A stretch of DNA of 64,000 nt from Acinetobacter sp. ANC 3903. Its GTDB lineage: Bacteria > Pseudomonadota > Gammaproteobacteria > Pseudomonadales > Moraxellaceae. Below, one piece after another: positions 1 to 9,748 of the stretch. Location of the stretch: NCBI RefSeq assembly GCF_002135315.1, contig NZ_NEGA01000004.1, positions 62,001-126,000 of the forward strand, given 5' to 3'. The translations under genes and the position numbers were made by a program. Position 1 is the first letter of the stretch. Every line of letters begins with the position of its first letter. Under the pieces are notes generated by a model, which ran no database searches, was not told the DNA's origin, and saw only the letters and a program-made list of their open reading frames with translations.

Positions 1-91
1 TTAAGAATAAGAGCGAAACTGTGCAATGGATTGCCAGGCGGCATCAATCAATGCCTGCTTATATGCGCTTGGAGTGGTAGTGACAATTCTC

Positions 92-555
92 ATGAGCCAA
101 GCCCTAAAAATATGGAAAGCTTTAGAAAATAAACCGGCAGGCAAATGGACATTCTCGAAAATGCTGTGCTTAAAAGCCCCTTATTTCAGCAGTATTTCTC
201 CGCTGTTTGAAAGACTAAAACCGGAATACTGCGAAATCAAGATGAAAAAGCACCGCGCTGTGCTGAATCATCTGGGCACGGTACATGCTATTGCCATGTG
301 CAATATGGCAGAGCTTGCCGGAGGAACCATGACCGATGCCACCGTACCTGCTACTCATCGCTGGATTCCCAAAGGCATGCAGGTGGAATATCTGAAAAAG
401 CCAACACCGATTTAATTGCAGTTGCCACACCGTTGCAAGCCCATTTCCCGTGGAATGCAGGCAGTAACTACCTAGTGCAGGTTGAAGTCAAAGACACGGC
501 TCAGGACGTTGTATTTCGTGCCGTCATCACCATGTGGGTTTCTGCCAAGAAATAA
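92..555 (+). pseudogene. DUF4442 (PaaI/hotdog thioesterase-like) gene, frameshifted
   Basis: Two overlapping frames together encode one DUF4442 protein of about 154 residues. The first frame begins at the ATG at 92 (MSQALKIW) and runs through the hotdog-like core (NHLGTVHAIAMCNMAEL, then GGTMTDATVP) to LKK, where it hits a stop at 413-415. The rest, ANTDLIAVATPL to the end at 555, lies in another frame. Adding one A to the five-A run at 395-399 joins them exactly (LKKANTDL). DUF4442 proteins have a hotdog fold related to acyl-CoA thioesterases; the substrate is unknown. The lesion may be a real one-base deletion or a homopolymer error in the assembly. A longer reading from the ATG at 26 is possible, but 92 fits the family start. 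Confidence 0.75.
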
Positions 556-578
556 AAATTACTGATCATTTACCCATT

Positions 579-608
579 AAAAAACCCTCCGCAATGGGAG
601 GGTTTTGA
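579..608. terminator. Bidirectional Rho-independent terminator
   Basis: The stem ACCCTCC/GGGAGGGT with loop GCAAT is flanked by A-rich and T-rich runs. It sits between the convergent DUF4442 gene and ssb and can serve both. Confidence 0.85.
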
Positions 609-633
609 AGACGATTTACCGTTTTAATTGCGA

Positions 634-1227
634 TTAGAATGGTAGATCATCATCTAAATCTGCCGGTGCAGCCGCTGCTGGCGCTGGTGCAGGCTGTTGT
701 TTTGGCGCAAAACCACCTGGGTTGTTGTTGCCATAGCCACTACTCTGATTGTTTTGGTTGTTGTAACCACCTTGGTTAGCACCACCATAACCGCCTTGGT
801 TATTGTTATTATTGTTATAGCCGCCACCTTGGTTATTGTTAAAACGAGGTTGGTTAAAACCGCCGTTGTCTGCACCTTGTTCACCTTGCTGACGGTTGCT
901 GTCCAGCATTTGCATTTGTTCACCACGAATTTCCGTAGTGTAACGTTCTTGACCGCTTTGATCTGTCCACTGACGCGTACGCAATGAACCTTCAATATAA
1001 ACTTTAGAACCCTTACGTAGATATTGCTGTGCAATTTCACCTAGGCGGTTATGTAACACAATACGATGCCACTCAGTTTGCTCTTTACGCTCACCGGTAT
1101 TTTTGTCAGTCCACGAATCACTCGTTGCAATCGAAAACTGAGTAAGAGAACCACCATTTGGAAAGGTTTTTGTTTCAGGATCTTTACCTAAAGTTCCAAC
1201 TAAAATAACTTTATTAACACCACGCAT
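634..1227 (-). CDS. ssb: Single-stranded DNA-binding protein SSB
   Basis: A 197-residue SSB that coats single-stranded DNA in replication, repair and recombination. The N-terminal OB-fold (residues 1-110) opens with [18 protein letters not shown] and contains TEWHRIVL. The middle (about 115-185) is a low-complexity linker rich in Gly, Asn and Gln. The C-terminal acidic tip is DLDDDLPF, the conserved docking peptide for partners such as exonuclease I and RecQ. The gene follows the MFS transporter gene on the same strand with only 51 bases between, so the two may be cotranscribed. The Asn runs in the linker come from ATT/GTT-type repeats on the + strand, which is why false ORFs appear there. 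Confidence 0.98.
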   Translation of the reverse strand: MRGVNKVILVGTLGKDPETKTFPNGGSLTQFSIATSDSWTDKNTGERKEQTEWHRIVLHNRLGEIAQQYLRKGSKVYIEGSLRTRQWTDQSGQERYTTEIRGEQMQMLDSNRQQGEQGADNGGFNQPRFNNNQGGGYNNNNNNQGGYGGANQGGYNNQNNQSSGYGNNNPGGFAPKQQPAPAPAAAAPADLDDDLPF

Positions 1228-1278
1228 CAGACGTACACTTCCTATTTATTTCTGTATTTTACTTTATAAGAGTTATGC

Positions 1279-2643
1279 TTAAATGGCTACCTCTTTACCC
1301 AACAACTGCGTTAAATCTTGTCGCGCAGCTTCATCTATAAGCTGTTTATCAATTTTAACATAAGCAAATTGCTGATCGGGCATTACCACAACCTCTTCAA
1401 TACCACGAATTGCCAAAAGTTGAGAAGTCCACTCATCCGTTTGTTTCGTCTCTGGTAAAGGCAATACCAATGAGGAAAGATAACGAGGCTGGGCCAAACC
1501 AAAGCTGATCAATAACCAGACAATTGCGAGTGCTGCCAAGATACTCCAACCCATTGAAGTATTATTTAGTAACAAGAGTTGACCACCAATCATGCCACCA
1601 AAAAATGCACCTAGAAACTGGCTGCTGGCATTGACACCCATCGCAGTTGCCTTGGACTGAATCGGTGCAGATTTGGATAGCCATGAAGGCAATAAAGCTT
1701 CCATCACGTTAAAAGCAATAAAGAAGAATCCCAAACCTAGCAGTAAAATATATTTGGACTCATAACCGAAAATCAGTACCAGCAAGCCTAAAATAATCCC
1801 GCCAATCGCAGTCAGGAAAATACCGCGCATTTTGCGATATTTTTCCGCCAAAATAATACTCGGGAAGGCAAAAAATAAGCTAATGATCAGTAGTGGCAAA
1901 TACACCAGACCATGACTGGCCAATGGAATATCGGCAAACTGAATCAGTTGCGATGGCATATAAATAAACATCGCGGTCAGCAATAAATGCAGCGCAAATA
2001 CCGAAACATGCAGACGGTTTAAATCGCCCATTTTCAATACCTGTTTCAGTTGCGCGAGATAACCTTGCTGGTAATTTTTATGATGACGGGTCACTTTCGG
2101 AACCAAAAGCAACATCGAGATTGCTGCCAGTCCCATAATGGTCGTGACCCAAAACAGGCCGGAAATTCCCACCAGACTGGTCAGCCAAGGCCCCAGACTG
2201 AAGGCCACCATAAAGGACACACCAATACTCATACCCATCACAGCCATGGCTTTACTACGCTGTTCTTCACGGGTCACATCGGCCAAAAGTGCCATCACCA
2301 CTGCTGAAACTGCACCACCACCGGCAATGGCACGCCCTACAATTACGCCATAAATGGTTTCAGACATTGCGGCAATTGCACCACCCAGTGCAAACAGCAA
2401 CAAGCCCAGAATGACCAGAGGCTTACGGCTAAAGCGGTCTGCCAGCAAACTAAATGGAATTTGTAAAATGGCCTGAGTTAAACCATACACCCCAACCGCC
2501 AAACCAATCAGCGCAGGTGTAGCCCCTTGATATGACTGTCCTGCTACTGAAAATACAGGAATAATCATGAACAGGCCCAACATACGCAGTGCAAAAATAC
2601 TGCTTAAGGCAAAGGTTGAACGGCGTTCTAAAGCATTCATCAT
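1279..2643 (-). CDS. MFS transporter, YajR-like, with C-terminal ferredoxin-like domain
   Basis: A 454-residue major facilitator with about 12 membrane segments in residues 10-395. The loop between segments 2 and 3 reads ADRFSRKPLVILG, the MFS motif A. The last 60 or so residues (LLAIRGIEEVVVMPDQQF to GKEVAI) form a soluble domain resembling the YAM domain of E. coli YajR. The substrate is unknown; drug or metabolite efflux is inferred from the family. Two Met codons are adjacent at the start, so the start may be one codon later. It lies just upstream of ssb and is read in the same direction. Confidence 0.85.
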   Translation of the reverse strand: MMNALERRSTFALSSIFALRMLGLFMIIPVFSVAGQSYQGATPALIGLAVGVYGLTQAILQIPFSLLADRFSRKPLVILGLLLFALGGAIAAMSETIYGVIVGRAIAGGGAVSAVVMALLADVTREEQRSKAMAVMGMSIGVSFMVAFSLGPWLTSLVGISGLFWVTTIMGLAAISMLLLVPKVTRHHKNYQQGYLAQLKQVLKMGDLNRLHVSVFALHLLLTAMFIYMPSQLIQFADIPLASHGLVYLPLLIISLFFAFPSIILAEKYRKMRGIFLTAIGGIILGLLVLIFGYESKYILLLGLGFFFIAFNVMEALLPSWLSKSAPIQSKATAMGVNASSQFLGAFFGGMIGGQLLLLNNTSMGWSILAALAIVWLLISFGLAQPRYLSSLVLPLPETKQTDEWTSQLLAIRGIEEVVVMPDQQFAYVKIDKQLIDEAARQDLTQLLGKEVAI

Positions 2644-2737
2644 ATCAATTGGCTTGGATCTATAAGTTTCATTTCGATGGATTATCCTACAACATTCATT
2701 GTTACAGATGCTGATTTATTCAGGAATGAACCACCAT

Positions 2738-2767
2738 AAAAAAAGGGCACATTTTCATGCGCCCCCT
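2738..2767 (-). terminator. Terminator after the DUF475 gene
   Basis: On the minus strand a stem GGGCGCAT/ATGTGCCC with loop GAAA (one G-U pair) is followed by a run of seven T. It follows the DUF475 stop codon by about 30 bases. Confidence 0.8.
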
Positions 2768-2794
2768 ATTGTACTCGGTTTTCTTAAAAAACGA

Positions 2795-3880
2795 TTAACC
2801 GATTCGTTCTTGACGTTTGCTATATTGAATGGAGGCAATGACTGCCCACACAATAAAGGCTACACCAATTAAACCGGTGACCACTTCAGGCACATGCACA
2901 CCAGTACCGCTGGCTAGCATAATCAGGGCCAAGGCACCAATCGCATAATGTGCACCATGCTCAAGGTAAACGTAGGCATCCAATGTACCTTTCTCTACCA
3001 GGTAAATAGTCATGGAACGCACGAACATCGCACCAATCGCAAGACCGAGCATAATGATTACAACGTCTGAAGTAATGGCAAAAGCACCGATTACACCATC
3101 AAAACTGAACGATGCATCCAGCACTTCCAGATAAATAAAACCGCCAAAACCGGCTTTAATCACGCCTGTTGCAGCGCCACTGGCATCGTGACCGACCGCA
3201 TTGCCCTGTTCATCAATTTCAGGTTCACCGCCTAACAGGTGGCTCAGTACTTGAACCCCAATGTAGACCACAATCCCCCAGATACCGGCCATCGTTACGG
3301 CTAGACGTGTGGCTTGTTCTACATTTGCTGCCATGATCAGCAAGCCAATTAAAGCCAGGAATACTGACATTGCAGGTACGTTGGCCAGATTGGATAAACG
3401 CGCTTCCAACCATCTGAACCAGTGGGTATCTTTTTCACTATCCAGGAAGAAATTCAGGAACACCAGTAACAGGAATGAGCCACCAAAGGCTGCAATTTCC
3501 GCATGATGAGCCATCAGCTTTTCAGAATAACTAATCGGATCATTCAGCGCCATACTGACCACTTCCATCATGCCCATGTCCGCAGTCACGGCAACAATTA
3601 CAATTGGGAAGACTAAACGCATACCAAATACGGCAATGATGATCCCAACCGTCAAGAAAATCATTTTCCAGAAATGATTCCAGCCTCTGAGTACAGAGGC
3701 ATTCACCACGGCATTATCGAAAGAAAGCGATACTTCCATCACGGCCAGGATGGCAGTAATGGTCAGTGCTGTGAGCATGGTCTTGACACCTGCTTCCGGG
3801 CCATGCGTAAAGCCCCAATATGCAGATATAGCCAGACACACGATCGTAAAAATGATTGAGAAACCAAAATGTTTCATCAT
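2795..3880 (-). CDS. DUF475 family integral membrane protein (TerC-like superfamily)
   Basis: A 361-residue membrane protein with roughly nine hydrophobic segments. It matches the DUF475 (COG2899) pattern: two similar halves each carry an acidic membrane motif, MEVSLSFDNAVVNASVL near residue 47 and LEVLDASFSFDGVIGAF near residue 250. Paired SFDN/SFDG motifs of this sort are shared with the TerC family, proposed to move metal ions, but no function is established for DUF475. A soluble loop (EPEIDEQGNAVGHDASG) divides the halves. It stands alone between two terminator-bounded units. The second of two consecutive Met codons may be the true start. Confidence 0.85.
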   Translation of the reverse strand: MMKHFGFSIIFTIVCLAISAYWGFTHGPEAGVKTMLTALTITAILAVMEVSLSFDNAVVNASVLRGWNHFWKMIFLTVGIIIAVFGMRLVFPIVIVAVTADMGMMEVVSMALNDPISYSEKLMAHHAEIAAFGGSFLLLVFLNFFLDSEKDTHWFRWLEARLSNLANVPAMSVFLALIGLLIMAANVEQATRLAVTMAGIWGIVVYIGVQVLSHLLGGEPEIDEQGNAVGHDASGAATGVIKAGFGGFIYLEVLDASFSFDGVIGAFAITSDVVIIMLGLAIGAMFVRSMTIYLVEKGTLDAYVYLEHGAHYAIGALALIMLASGTGVHVPEVVTGLIGVAFIVWAVIASIQYSKRQERIG

Positions 3881-4117
3881 GATAGATCGACCTATAAATA
3901 GAGATTTATACCGAGTGAATTCGGTAAAACTTACAAAAAGTACTTAAGATTTTATGCGCATAATTATGACGGCTTTTTGATATTAAGCCAAAGTTCTTCG
4001 TATGATTTTTTTTGGGTACAAATACACTATTTTTTTTGCTGCATATCTTGAGCTGAAAACTCTTGTTATAGTCCCGCTTTCTGTAAATTCTTCTTTTAAT
4101 ATCGACAGGATGATGAC

Positions 4118-4792
4118 ATGAGCTTTTCTCAAGATGTATGGCAGCGAAATTTAGCTTTATATCAAAAAACTTTAGCCTTGCCATTTAACCAGCAACTTGC
4201 ACAAGGGACTTTGAGCAAAGACGTTTTTAGTCATTATGTCATTCAGGATGCGCATTATTTACTGACTTATGGTCGTGCACTGGCAGTTTGTGCTGCAAAA
4301 GCCTTTACTGCTGAGGATGTGATGCAGTTTGCTGATGCTGCAAAAATTGCCATTGTGGTTGAACGCAGCCTGCATGCTGACTTTATGCAGGAATTTTCCA
4401 TCAGCGAAGCAGAGTTTAGAACCACGCCACTGACCTTGGCATGCCATCACTACACTTCATTTTTAACGGCCATGGCCTGGTCAGAAAGTTATCCAGTGGT
4501 TCTGGCTGCATTACTGCCCTGTTTCTGGATTTATGCGGAAGTAGGTAAAGCCATTGTCCAACATTCCATTCCCAACAATCCCTATCAGGCCTGGATTGAC
4601 ACCTATGCAGGTGAAGAATTTAATCAGGCGGTAGCTCAGGTGATTGCCACCATTGATAAAGTCGCGGCACGTTGTGATGCAGATACTTTAGAGAAAATGC
4701 ATCATGCCTATACCACAGCGGCCAAACTGGAATGGCTGTTCTGGGATAGTGCCTATGATCAACGACAATGGTTGGGTTTGGATCAGGCATAA
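4118..4792 (+). CDS. tenA: TenA family aminopyrimidine aminohydrolase (thiaminase II)
   Basis: A 224-residue protein of the TenA_C class, which hydrolyses 4-amino-5-aminomethyl-2-methylpyrimidine to the hydroxymethyl form and so salvages thiamine breakdown products. The catalytic set known from Bacillus subtilis TenA is present at the same numbers: Asp44, Tyr47, Tyr112, Cys135 (LLPCFWIY), Tyr163 and Glu205. The protein is all-helical without signal peptide and should be cytoplasmic. I looked for a TPP riboswitch in the 237 bases upstream and found none, and no other thiamine genes are nearby, so it appears to be a stand-alone salvage enzyme. Confidence 0.92.
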   Translation: MSFSQDVWQRNLALYQKTLALPFNQQLAQGTLSKDVFSHYVIQDAHYLLTYGRALAVCAAKAFTAEDVMQFADAAKIAIVVERSLHADFMQEFSISEAEFRTTPLTLACHHYTSFLTAMAWSESYPVVLAALLPCFWIYAEVGKAIVQHSIPNNPYQAWIDTYAGEEFNQAVAQVIATIDKVAARCDADTLEKMHHAYTTAAKLEWLFWDSAYDQRQWLGLDQA

Positions 4793-4901
4793 GCCCGAAG
4801 AAATGAGTTGTTCCCATCTATTTTGAACAGGGAAAACGTATCGCAAAATGATTTTTATCTGCCCTTAGCCTCCTGATCTAAAAGACTAAGCTTTTCAATC
4901 T

Positions 4902-4934
4902 CCTCCCTTTTTTAAAGGGAGGTTGGGAGGGATT
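4902..4934. repeat. REP-like palindrome (single copy)
   Basis: A perfect 9-base inverted repeat CCTCCCTTT/AAAGGGAGG with a 3-base loop, followed by TTGGGAGGGA. It resembles the second hairpin of the larger element at 8781-8843, which suggests one dispersed repeat family. It lies between tenA and the broken glpM gene and could also help end tenA transcription, but no strong T tract follows. Confidence 0.6.
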
Positions 4935-4940
4935 TCTTCT

Positions 4941-5288
4941 TTATTGCTGAAACATCTGCCAGCCATAAATCAGCCCTGCCGCAGCCACAATCCAGCATAG
5001 AGTCGCTATACCTAGGCACGACCACATCGATATCTTGGTTGCCAATACATAAACTATCAACAGCTAGAAGGCATAGGGAATCAAAGACCACAAACCGAAT
5101 AAAGCGGTTTTCTGTAAAGCTGCCGCACCCTGCTGCTGTGACACAATCACATGGGCAATCAGGGCAAAAGTCGGAAATAACGGTACCAAACCTGCAATAT
5201 AAAACGCTTTACTCTTGGAAAGTATCGAAATCAGCAGCACCACGACAGCACCCAAGATACACTTCAAAAATAAAGACAACATATGCAA
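4941..5288 (-). pseudogene. glpM: GlpM-like membrane protein gene with in-frame amber codon
   Basis: The N-terminal 74 residues (LGAVVVLLISILSKSKAFYI, then AGLVPLFPTFALIAHVIV, ending GLWSLIPYAF) match the GlpM family of small membrane proteins, which are normally about 110 residues. A TAG codon at 5064-5066 stops the frame. The same frame then continues for 40 more codons (LLIVYVLATKISMW, then AAAGLIYGWQMFQQ) to a TAA at 4941-4943, supplying the missing membrane helices and giving 115 codons in total. One substitution therefore separates this from an intact gene. GlpM has been linked to alginate and glycerol metabolism in Pseudomonas; its role here is unknown. The DUF1304 gene lies upstream on the same strand. 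Confidence 0.75.
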
Positions 5289-5342
5289 ATAGATCCAACA
5301 AGCAAAGGTTTGATGCCATGAATTCTATGCCAATCTGTCCAT

Positions 5343-5699
5343 TTACAGGACATTTAACACAATCAAGGCAAGCAGTGCCGGCAATGCCTGAATATAAATA
5401 ATTTTTTTACTTGCAGTAAGACCGCCATAAATCCCAGCAACCAGCACACAGCCCAAAAAGAAATTCGCCAGTGCCGCAGCATAGCTTGCAGGCGCAAGTA
5501 GCGACCAGATCAGTCCTGCCACTAAAAAGCCATTATACAGACCCTGATTTTGTGCCAGCACTTTGGTGAGTTTTGCCTTTTCCGCAGTATTGCCAAAAGC
5601 TTTCATGCCTGGGGGCTTATCCCACAAAAACATTTCTAAAATTAAAATATAGAGATGCAACACTGCAATCAGGGCAATAAGAATTTGTGCAATCATCAT
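5343..5699 (-). CDS. DUF1304 family membrane protein
   Basis: A 118-residue protein with four predicted membrane helices (about residues 3-25, 53-70, 73-92 and 98-117). The features of DUF1304 are visible: an early HLYILILEMFLWDKP segment, then LAQNQGLYNGFLVAGLIW. No biochemical role is known for the family. It is followed on the same strand after about 50 bases by the glpM-like pseudogene, and the two may have formed an operon. Two Met codons stand at the start. Confidence 0.85.
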   Translation of the reverse strand: MMIAQILIALIAVLHLYILILEMFLWDKPPGMKAFGNTAEKAKLTKVLAQNQGLYNGFLVAGLIWSLLAPASYAAALANFFLGCVLVAGIYGGLTASKKIIYIQALPALLALIVLNVL

Positions 5700-5942
5700 G
5701 AGATTTCCATTTTTTATTCTTTAAAGGATATTTTGCATTTTAACGAGGAATCGCTCGAAATACTGAATTTCAATATCTAAATGTATGACTTGCAGGTGCA
5801 GAGAAAGACCATTCCCATGCTTTCAGTTTAAATCCTTGAGTAGCCCGACACAGACTGACGTTTTATTTTCATTAAATAAAGCTTGAACATTTTTCATGCG
5901 CTATCATATATACGTTTTTGATGAATTTTCTAGGATCATTGC

Positions 5943-8774
5943 ATGAGCCAAAGTCACATCCGTATTCGAGGTGCACGTACCCACAACCTAAAAAATGTGT
6001 CTCTCGATATTCCACGCGACAAGTTTGTGGTGATTACGGGGCTTTCGGGTTCAGGTAAATCATCCCTTGCCTTTGATACCTTATATGCCGAAGGTCAACG
6101 CCGTTATGTGGAATCACTTTCTGCCTATGCACGCCAGTTCCTTTCGCAAATGGAAAAACCTGAAGTCGACTCGATTGAAGGCCTAAGTCCTGCGATTGCC
6201 ATCGAGCAGAAATCGACCAGCCACAACCCGCGTTCAACTGTGGGAACAATCACGGAAATTTACGACTATTTACGTCTGTTGTATGCACGCGTCGGTACAC
6301 CCTATTGTCCTGAGCATGATTTGCCCATGGTGGCACAAACCGTTTCAGAAATGGTGGATGCAGTTAAAACTCTGGAAGAAGGCACAGCCTTGATGCTACT
6401 TGCGCCAGTGGTGCGTGAGCGTAAAGGCGAATACAACAACCTGTTTGAACAGCTGCAAAGTCAGGGCTTTGTCCGTGCCCGTGTAGATGGCGAAATTATT
6501 GAAATTGATACGCCGCCAGAACTGGACAAAAAGAAAAAGCACACCATTGAAGTGGTGGTCGACCGCTTTAAAGTGCGTGATGACTTGGGCAATCGCATCG
6601 CCGAATCATTTGAAACTGCGCTGCGTTTAGGTGGCGATATTGCCATTTTGGCATGGATGAAGGGTGAGCAACCTGAACGGGTCTTCTCTGCCAAGCACTC
6701 CTGCCCTGAATGTGACCGTGCAGTTGCAGAACTGGAACCACGCCTGTTCTCATTCAATAATCCCTTTGGCGCCTGCCCGGTCTGTGATGGTTTAGGTACG
6801 CGTAGCCATTTCAGTGCAGAAAAGCTGATTCCCAATGCTGAAGTTTCGATTAGCCAAGGTGCGATTCGTGGCTGGGACAGACAGCGTCCCTATTACTACA
6901 GCATGATTGAAAAAGTCGCAGCGCATTTTGGCTTTTCTTTGGATACGCCGTGGAATGAGTTAGATGCCGACACCAAAAAGAAATTCCTTTACGGAACCGG
7001 TAAAGACAAAGTTGATTTAAGTTATATCGATGAGCGTGGTCGTCAGCATAAACGTGTGCAACCTTTTGAAGGAATTTTGCCACATCTGGAGCGTCGCTAC
7101 CGTGAAACTGAATCGAATTATGTCCGTGATGATTTAGCACAATATTTATCCAATGCTGCCTGTGATGCCTGTGGCGGTTCACGTCTGAATGAAATTTCAC
7201 GTAACGTCCGGGTTAAAGACAAAACCATCGCGCAGATTACCAAAATGTCGATTGGTGATGCCGAAAGTTACTATCAGGATTTAAACCTTGAAGGTGCCAA
7301 AGGTGAAATTGCCGACAAGATTTTCAAGGAAATCCGTGAACGTCTGCACTTCCTTGTTTCAGTGGGTTTGAATTATCTCAGCCTTTCCCGCTCTGCTGAA
7401 ACCTTGTCTGGCGGTGAGGCACAGCGTATCCGTCTAGCTTCGCAAATTGGTGCCGGTTTGATGGGGGTGATGTATGTCCTCGATGAACCATCGATTGGCC
7501 TGCATCAACGTGATAATGACCGTCTGCTTGAAACTCTGGTTCGCCTGCGTGACTTAGGCAATACAGTTTTAGTGGTCGAGCATGATGAAGATGCGATTCG
7601 AGCAGCCGATCATATTATTGATATTGGACCGGGTGCTGGTGTGCATGGCGGTCATATTATTGCCGAAGGCACCTATGAAGAAATTTTGGCAAATCCTGAA
7701 TCGCTTACAGGCAAATATCTTTCAGGCAAATTAAAAATTAAAGTGCCTGAAGTTCGCACGCAACCGCCAAAACCTGAAGAAAAAATCAAGTTGATGGGCG
7801 CTGCAGGTCATAACTTACAGAATGTCGATTTGACCATTCCTTTAGGCATTATGACCTGTGTGACGGGCGTTTCAGGTTCAGGTAAATCCACACTGATTAA
7901 CCGTACCCTGTTACCGCTTGCCGCGACGCAATTGAATGGTGCAACCACTTTAACTGCTGAAAAGTTTGATTCGATTGATGGCTTGCAATTCCTCGATAAA
8001 GTCGTCGATATTGACCAAAGTCCGATTGGACGTACGCCACGTTCTAACCCTGCGACCTATACAGGTTTGTTCACCCCGATTCGTGAATTGTTTGCACAAA
8101 CGCCTGAAGCCAAAGCTCGTGGTTATGCCGCGGGTCGTTTCTCGTTTAACGTGAAAGGTGGACGTTGTGAAGCCTGTGAAGGCGACGGCATGATTAAGGT
8201 TGCCATGCATTTCCTGCCCGATATGTATGTGCCTTGCGATGCCTGTCATGGCGACCGTTATAACCGCGAAACTTTGGAAGTGGGTTATAAAGGTAAAAAC
8301 ATTTCTGATGTTTTAGGCATGACTGTTGAAGATGCCATGCATTTCTTTGATGCCATCCCTGTCATTCACCGCCGTTTAGAAACCTTAACCCAAGTGGGCC
8401 TCGGTTATATCCGTTTAGGTCAATCTGCGACTACCCTTTCAGGTGGTGAAGCACAACGTGTGAAACTGGCACGTGAGTTGGCGAAGCGTGATACGGGTAA
8501 AACCTTATATATTTTGGATGAACCGACTACAGGTCTGCATTTCCATGACATTGCCAAGCTGCTCGACATTCTGCATCAGCTGCGCGACAAGGGTAATACC
8601 ATTGTGGTGATTGAGCATAATCTGGATGTGATTAAAACTGCCGACTGGGTGATTGACCTGGGTCCTGAAGGCGGTGCCGGTGGCGGGATGATTATTGCTG
8701 AAGGTACGCCGGAAGAAGTGGTGAAATCTAAGGTTTCACATACTGCGAAGTTCTTGAAGCCGTTGTTGAAATAA
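5943..8774 (+). CDS. uvrA: Excinuclease ABC subunit A
   Basis: A 943-residue UvrA, the damage-recognition ATPase of nucleotide excision repair. Both ABC modules are complete. The first has Walker [13 protein letters not shown] near residue 35 and signature [12 protein letters not shown] followed by [11 protein letters not shown]. The second has [13 protein letters not shown] near residue 645, [12 protein letters not shown] and [14 protein letters not shown]. Two zinc modules are present, CPECDRAV with CPVCDGLG and CEACEGDG with CDACHGDR. Length matches the family. An AGGA ribosome site lies about 8 bases before the ATG. I see no obvious SOS operator upstream, in keeping with Acinetobacter lacking a standard LexA. 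Confidence 0.98.
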   Translation: MSQSHIRIRGARTHNLKNVSLDIPRDKFVVITGLSGSGKSSLAFDTLYAEGQRRYVESLSAYARQFLSQMEKPEVDSIEGLSPAIAIEQKSTSHNPRSTVGTITEIYDYLRLLYARVGTPYCPEHDLPMVAQTVSEMVDAVKTLEEGTALMLLAPVVRERKGEYNNLFEQLQSQGFVRARVDGEIIEIDTPPELDKKKKHTIEVVVDRFKVRDDLGNRIAESFETALRLGGDIAILAWMKGEQPERVFSAKHSCPECDRAVAELEPRLFSFNNPFGACPVCDGLGTRSHFSAEKLIPNAEVSISQGAIRGWDRQRPYYYSMIEKVAAHFGFSLDTPWNELDADTKKKFLYGTGKDKVDLSYIDERGRQHKRVQPFEGILPHLERRYRETESNYVRDDLAQYLSNAACDACGGSRLNEISRNVRVKDKTIAQITKMSIGDAESYYQDLNLEGAKGEIADKIFKEIRERLHFLVSVGLNYLSLSRSAETLSGGEAQRIRLASQIGAGLMGVMYVLDEPSIGLHQRDNDRLLETLVRLRDLGNTVLVVEHDEDAIRAADHIIDIGPGAGVHGGHIIAEGTYEEILANPESLTGKYLSGKLKIKVPEVRTQPPKPEEKIKLMGAAGHNLQNVDLTIPLGIMTCVTGVSGSGKSTLINRTLLPLAATQLNGATTLTAEKFDSIDGLQFLDKVVDIDQSPIGRTPRSNPATYTGLFTPIRELFAQTPEAKARGYAAGRFSFNVKGGRCEACEGDGMIKVAMHFLPDMYVPCDACHGDRYNRETLEVGYKGKNISDVLGMTVEDAMHFFDAIPVIHRRLETLTQVGLGYIRLGQSATTLSGGEAQRVKLARELAKRDTGKTLYILDEPTTGLHFHDIAKLLDILHQLRDKGNTIVVIEHNLDVIKTADWVIDLGPEGGAGGGMIIAEGTPEEVVKSKVSHTAKFLKPLLK

Positions 8775-8780
8775 ATAATC

Positions 8781-8843
8781 TCCCCTAACCCCTCTTTAAA
8801 AAGAGGGGAATTCCCTCCTTTGAAAAAGGAGGGTTAGGGAGGA
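8781..8843. repeat. Double-hairpin REP-like element
   Basis: Two hairpins stand in tandem: CCCCTCTT/AAGAGGGG at 8789-8808 and CCCTCCTT/AAGGAGGG at 8813-8833. They are enclosed by a wider pair, CCCTAACCC at 8783-8791 and GGGTTAGGG at 8831-8839, so the whole block can fold as two small hairpins or one long one. It directly follows the uvrA stop codon and marks the edge of the AT-rich AbiJ-like gene. A related single hairpin occurs at 4902-4922. Confidence 0.75.
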
Positions 8844-8885
8844 TTAAAAAAGCATAAATAGAAAATTAGATTTACTGGGGATAGA

Positions 8886-9730
8886 ATGCGGTTTTCTGAA
8901 ATAAATGGATATAAGCCAGTTCGTGAAATTATTCAAAAAGAGTCCATGGATGATGCTTTACTTAACAGATTATGGAATATCATAATTTTTTATATTTTTA
9001 ATAAATATGAAAAAAATTAAAACTTCAAATAAATTCACCTATACGTGATAGCAATCTAAATTCATTTTTTGCACATTTTTATCACTCTCATTTGAAATCT
9101 AGAGTTGACCAAATTCCCGACGAACTCATAATTTGTCTGAATGAAATTGAGTCACTATTTTTTGAAGAATACCATTGGTATGAAATTTATGATTTTTTCG
9201 AATTTTGCATAGAAAATTATCCTTTTGAAGAGCTTCAAGGGGAATTTATAAAAGATATAAATAAAATTTTAGAGGAAGAAAACTCTGCCTATCGAGTGAT
9301 AAACAATAAAATTACAGAAATAATATCCGAACAAGAAATCCAGTCTATTGAAGAAGCTTTCAAAAATACAAATCAATATTCAGGTGTTCAGCAACATTTG
9401 AATCAAGCTTTAAAACTGATGTCAGATCGTCATAAACCAGACTATCGAAATTCAATTAAAGAATCGATTAGTGCTGTAGAATCTATCTGCAAAATTGTCA
9501 CTAATGAAGATAAAGCAACACTTGGAAAGGCACTAAAAATCATTGAAGATAAACATGGATTACATGCATCATTAAAAGGTAGCTTAAGTCAACTTTATGG
9601 CTATACTTCTGATGCGGATGGTATTCGCCATGCCATGCTAGAAGAACCAAATCTAAGTTATATCGATGCCAAATTTATGTTGGTTGCCTGCACCAATTTT
9701 ATTAATTATTTAATTGAGAAAACTAAATAA
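8886..9730 (+). pseudogene. AbiJ-NTD4-type abortive infection protein gene, frameshifted
   Basis: An ATG at 8886 opens MRFSEINGYKPVREIIQ and ESMDDALLNRLWNII, the typical start of proteins with the AbiJ N-terminal domain 4. That frame ends at 9020. From 9011 the next frame continues KLKLQINSPIRDSN and then LIICLNEIESLFF, YHWYEIYDFFEF, DYRNSIKESISAVESI and YGYTSDADGIRHAML to 9730, the C-terminal part of the same family. One extra A in the seven-A run at 9010-9016 would give a single 281-residue protein. AbiJ proteins are linked to phage defence by abortive infection; the mechanism of this subgroup is not established. The AT-rich composition and isolation between two core genes suggest transfer. 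A short product from the TTG at 9092 is possible but would lack the N-terminal domain. Confidence 0.75.
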
Positions 9731-9748
9731 ATAGAGGGTGAAACTACA

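Noticed and set aside
1..93. A 30-codon minus-strand frame from the ATG at 91-93 ending with TAA at 1-3
   Set aside because: Too short, no recognised family and it overlaps the start of the DUF4442 gene; it could be the tail of a gene but the window gives no support.
697..1040. Long frames on both strands inside ssb with repetitive Val/Thr/Ile products
   Set aside because: They are shadows of the Asn/Gly/Gln-rich linker codons of SSB; products are low-complexity and lack ribosome sites.
3881..4117. Possible TPP riboswitch upstream of tenA
   Set aside because: The conserved CTGAGA and downstream ACCTGATCTGGATAATGCC-type blocks are absent.
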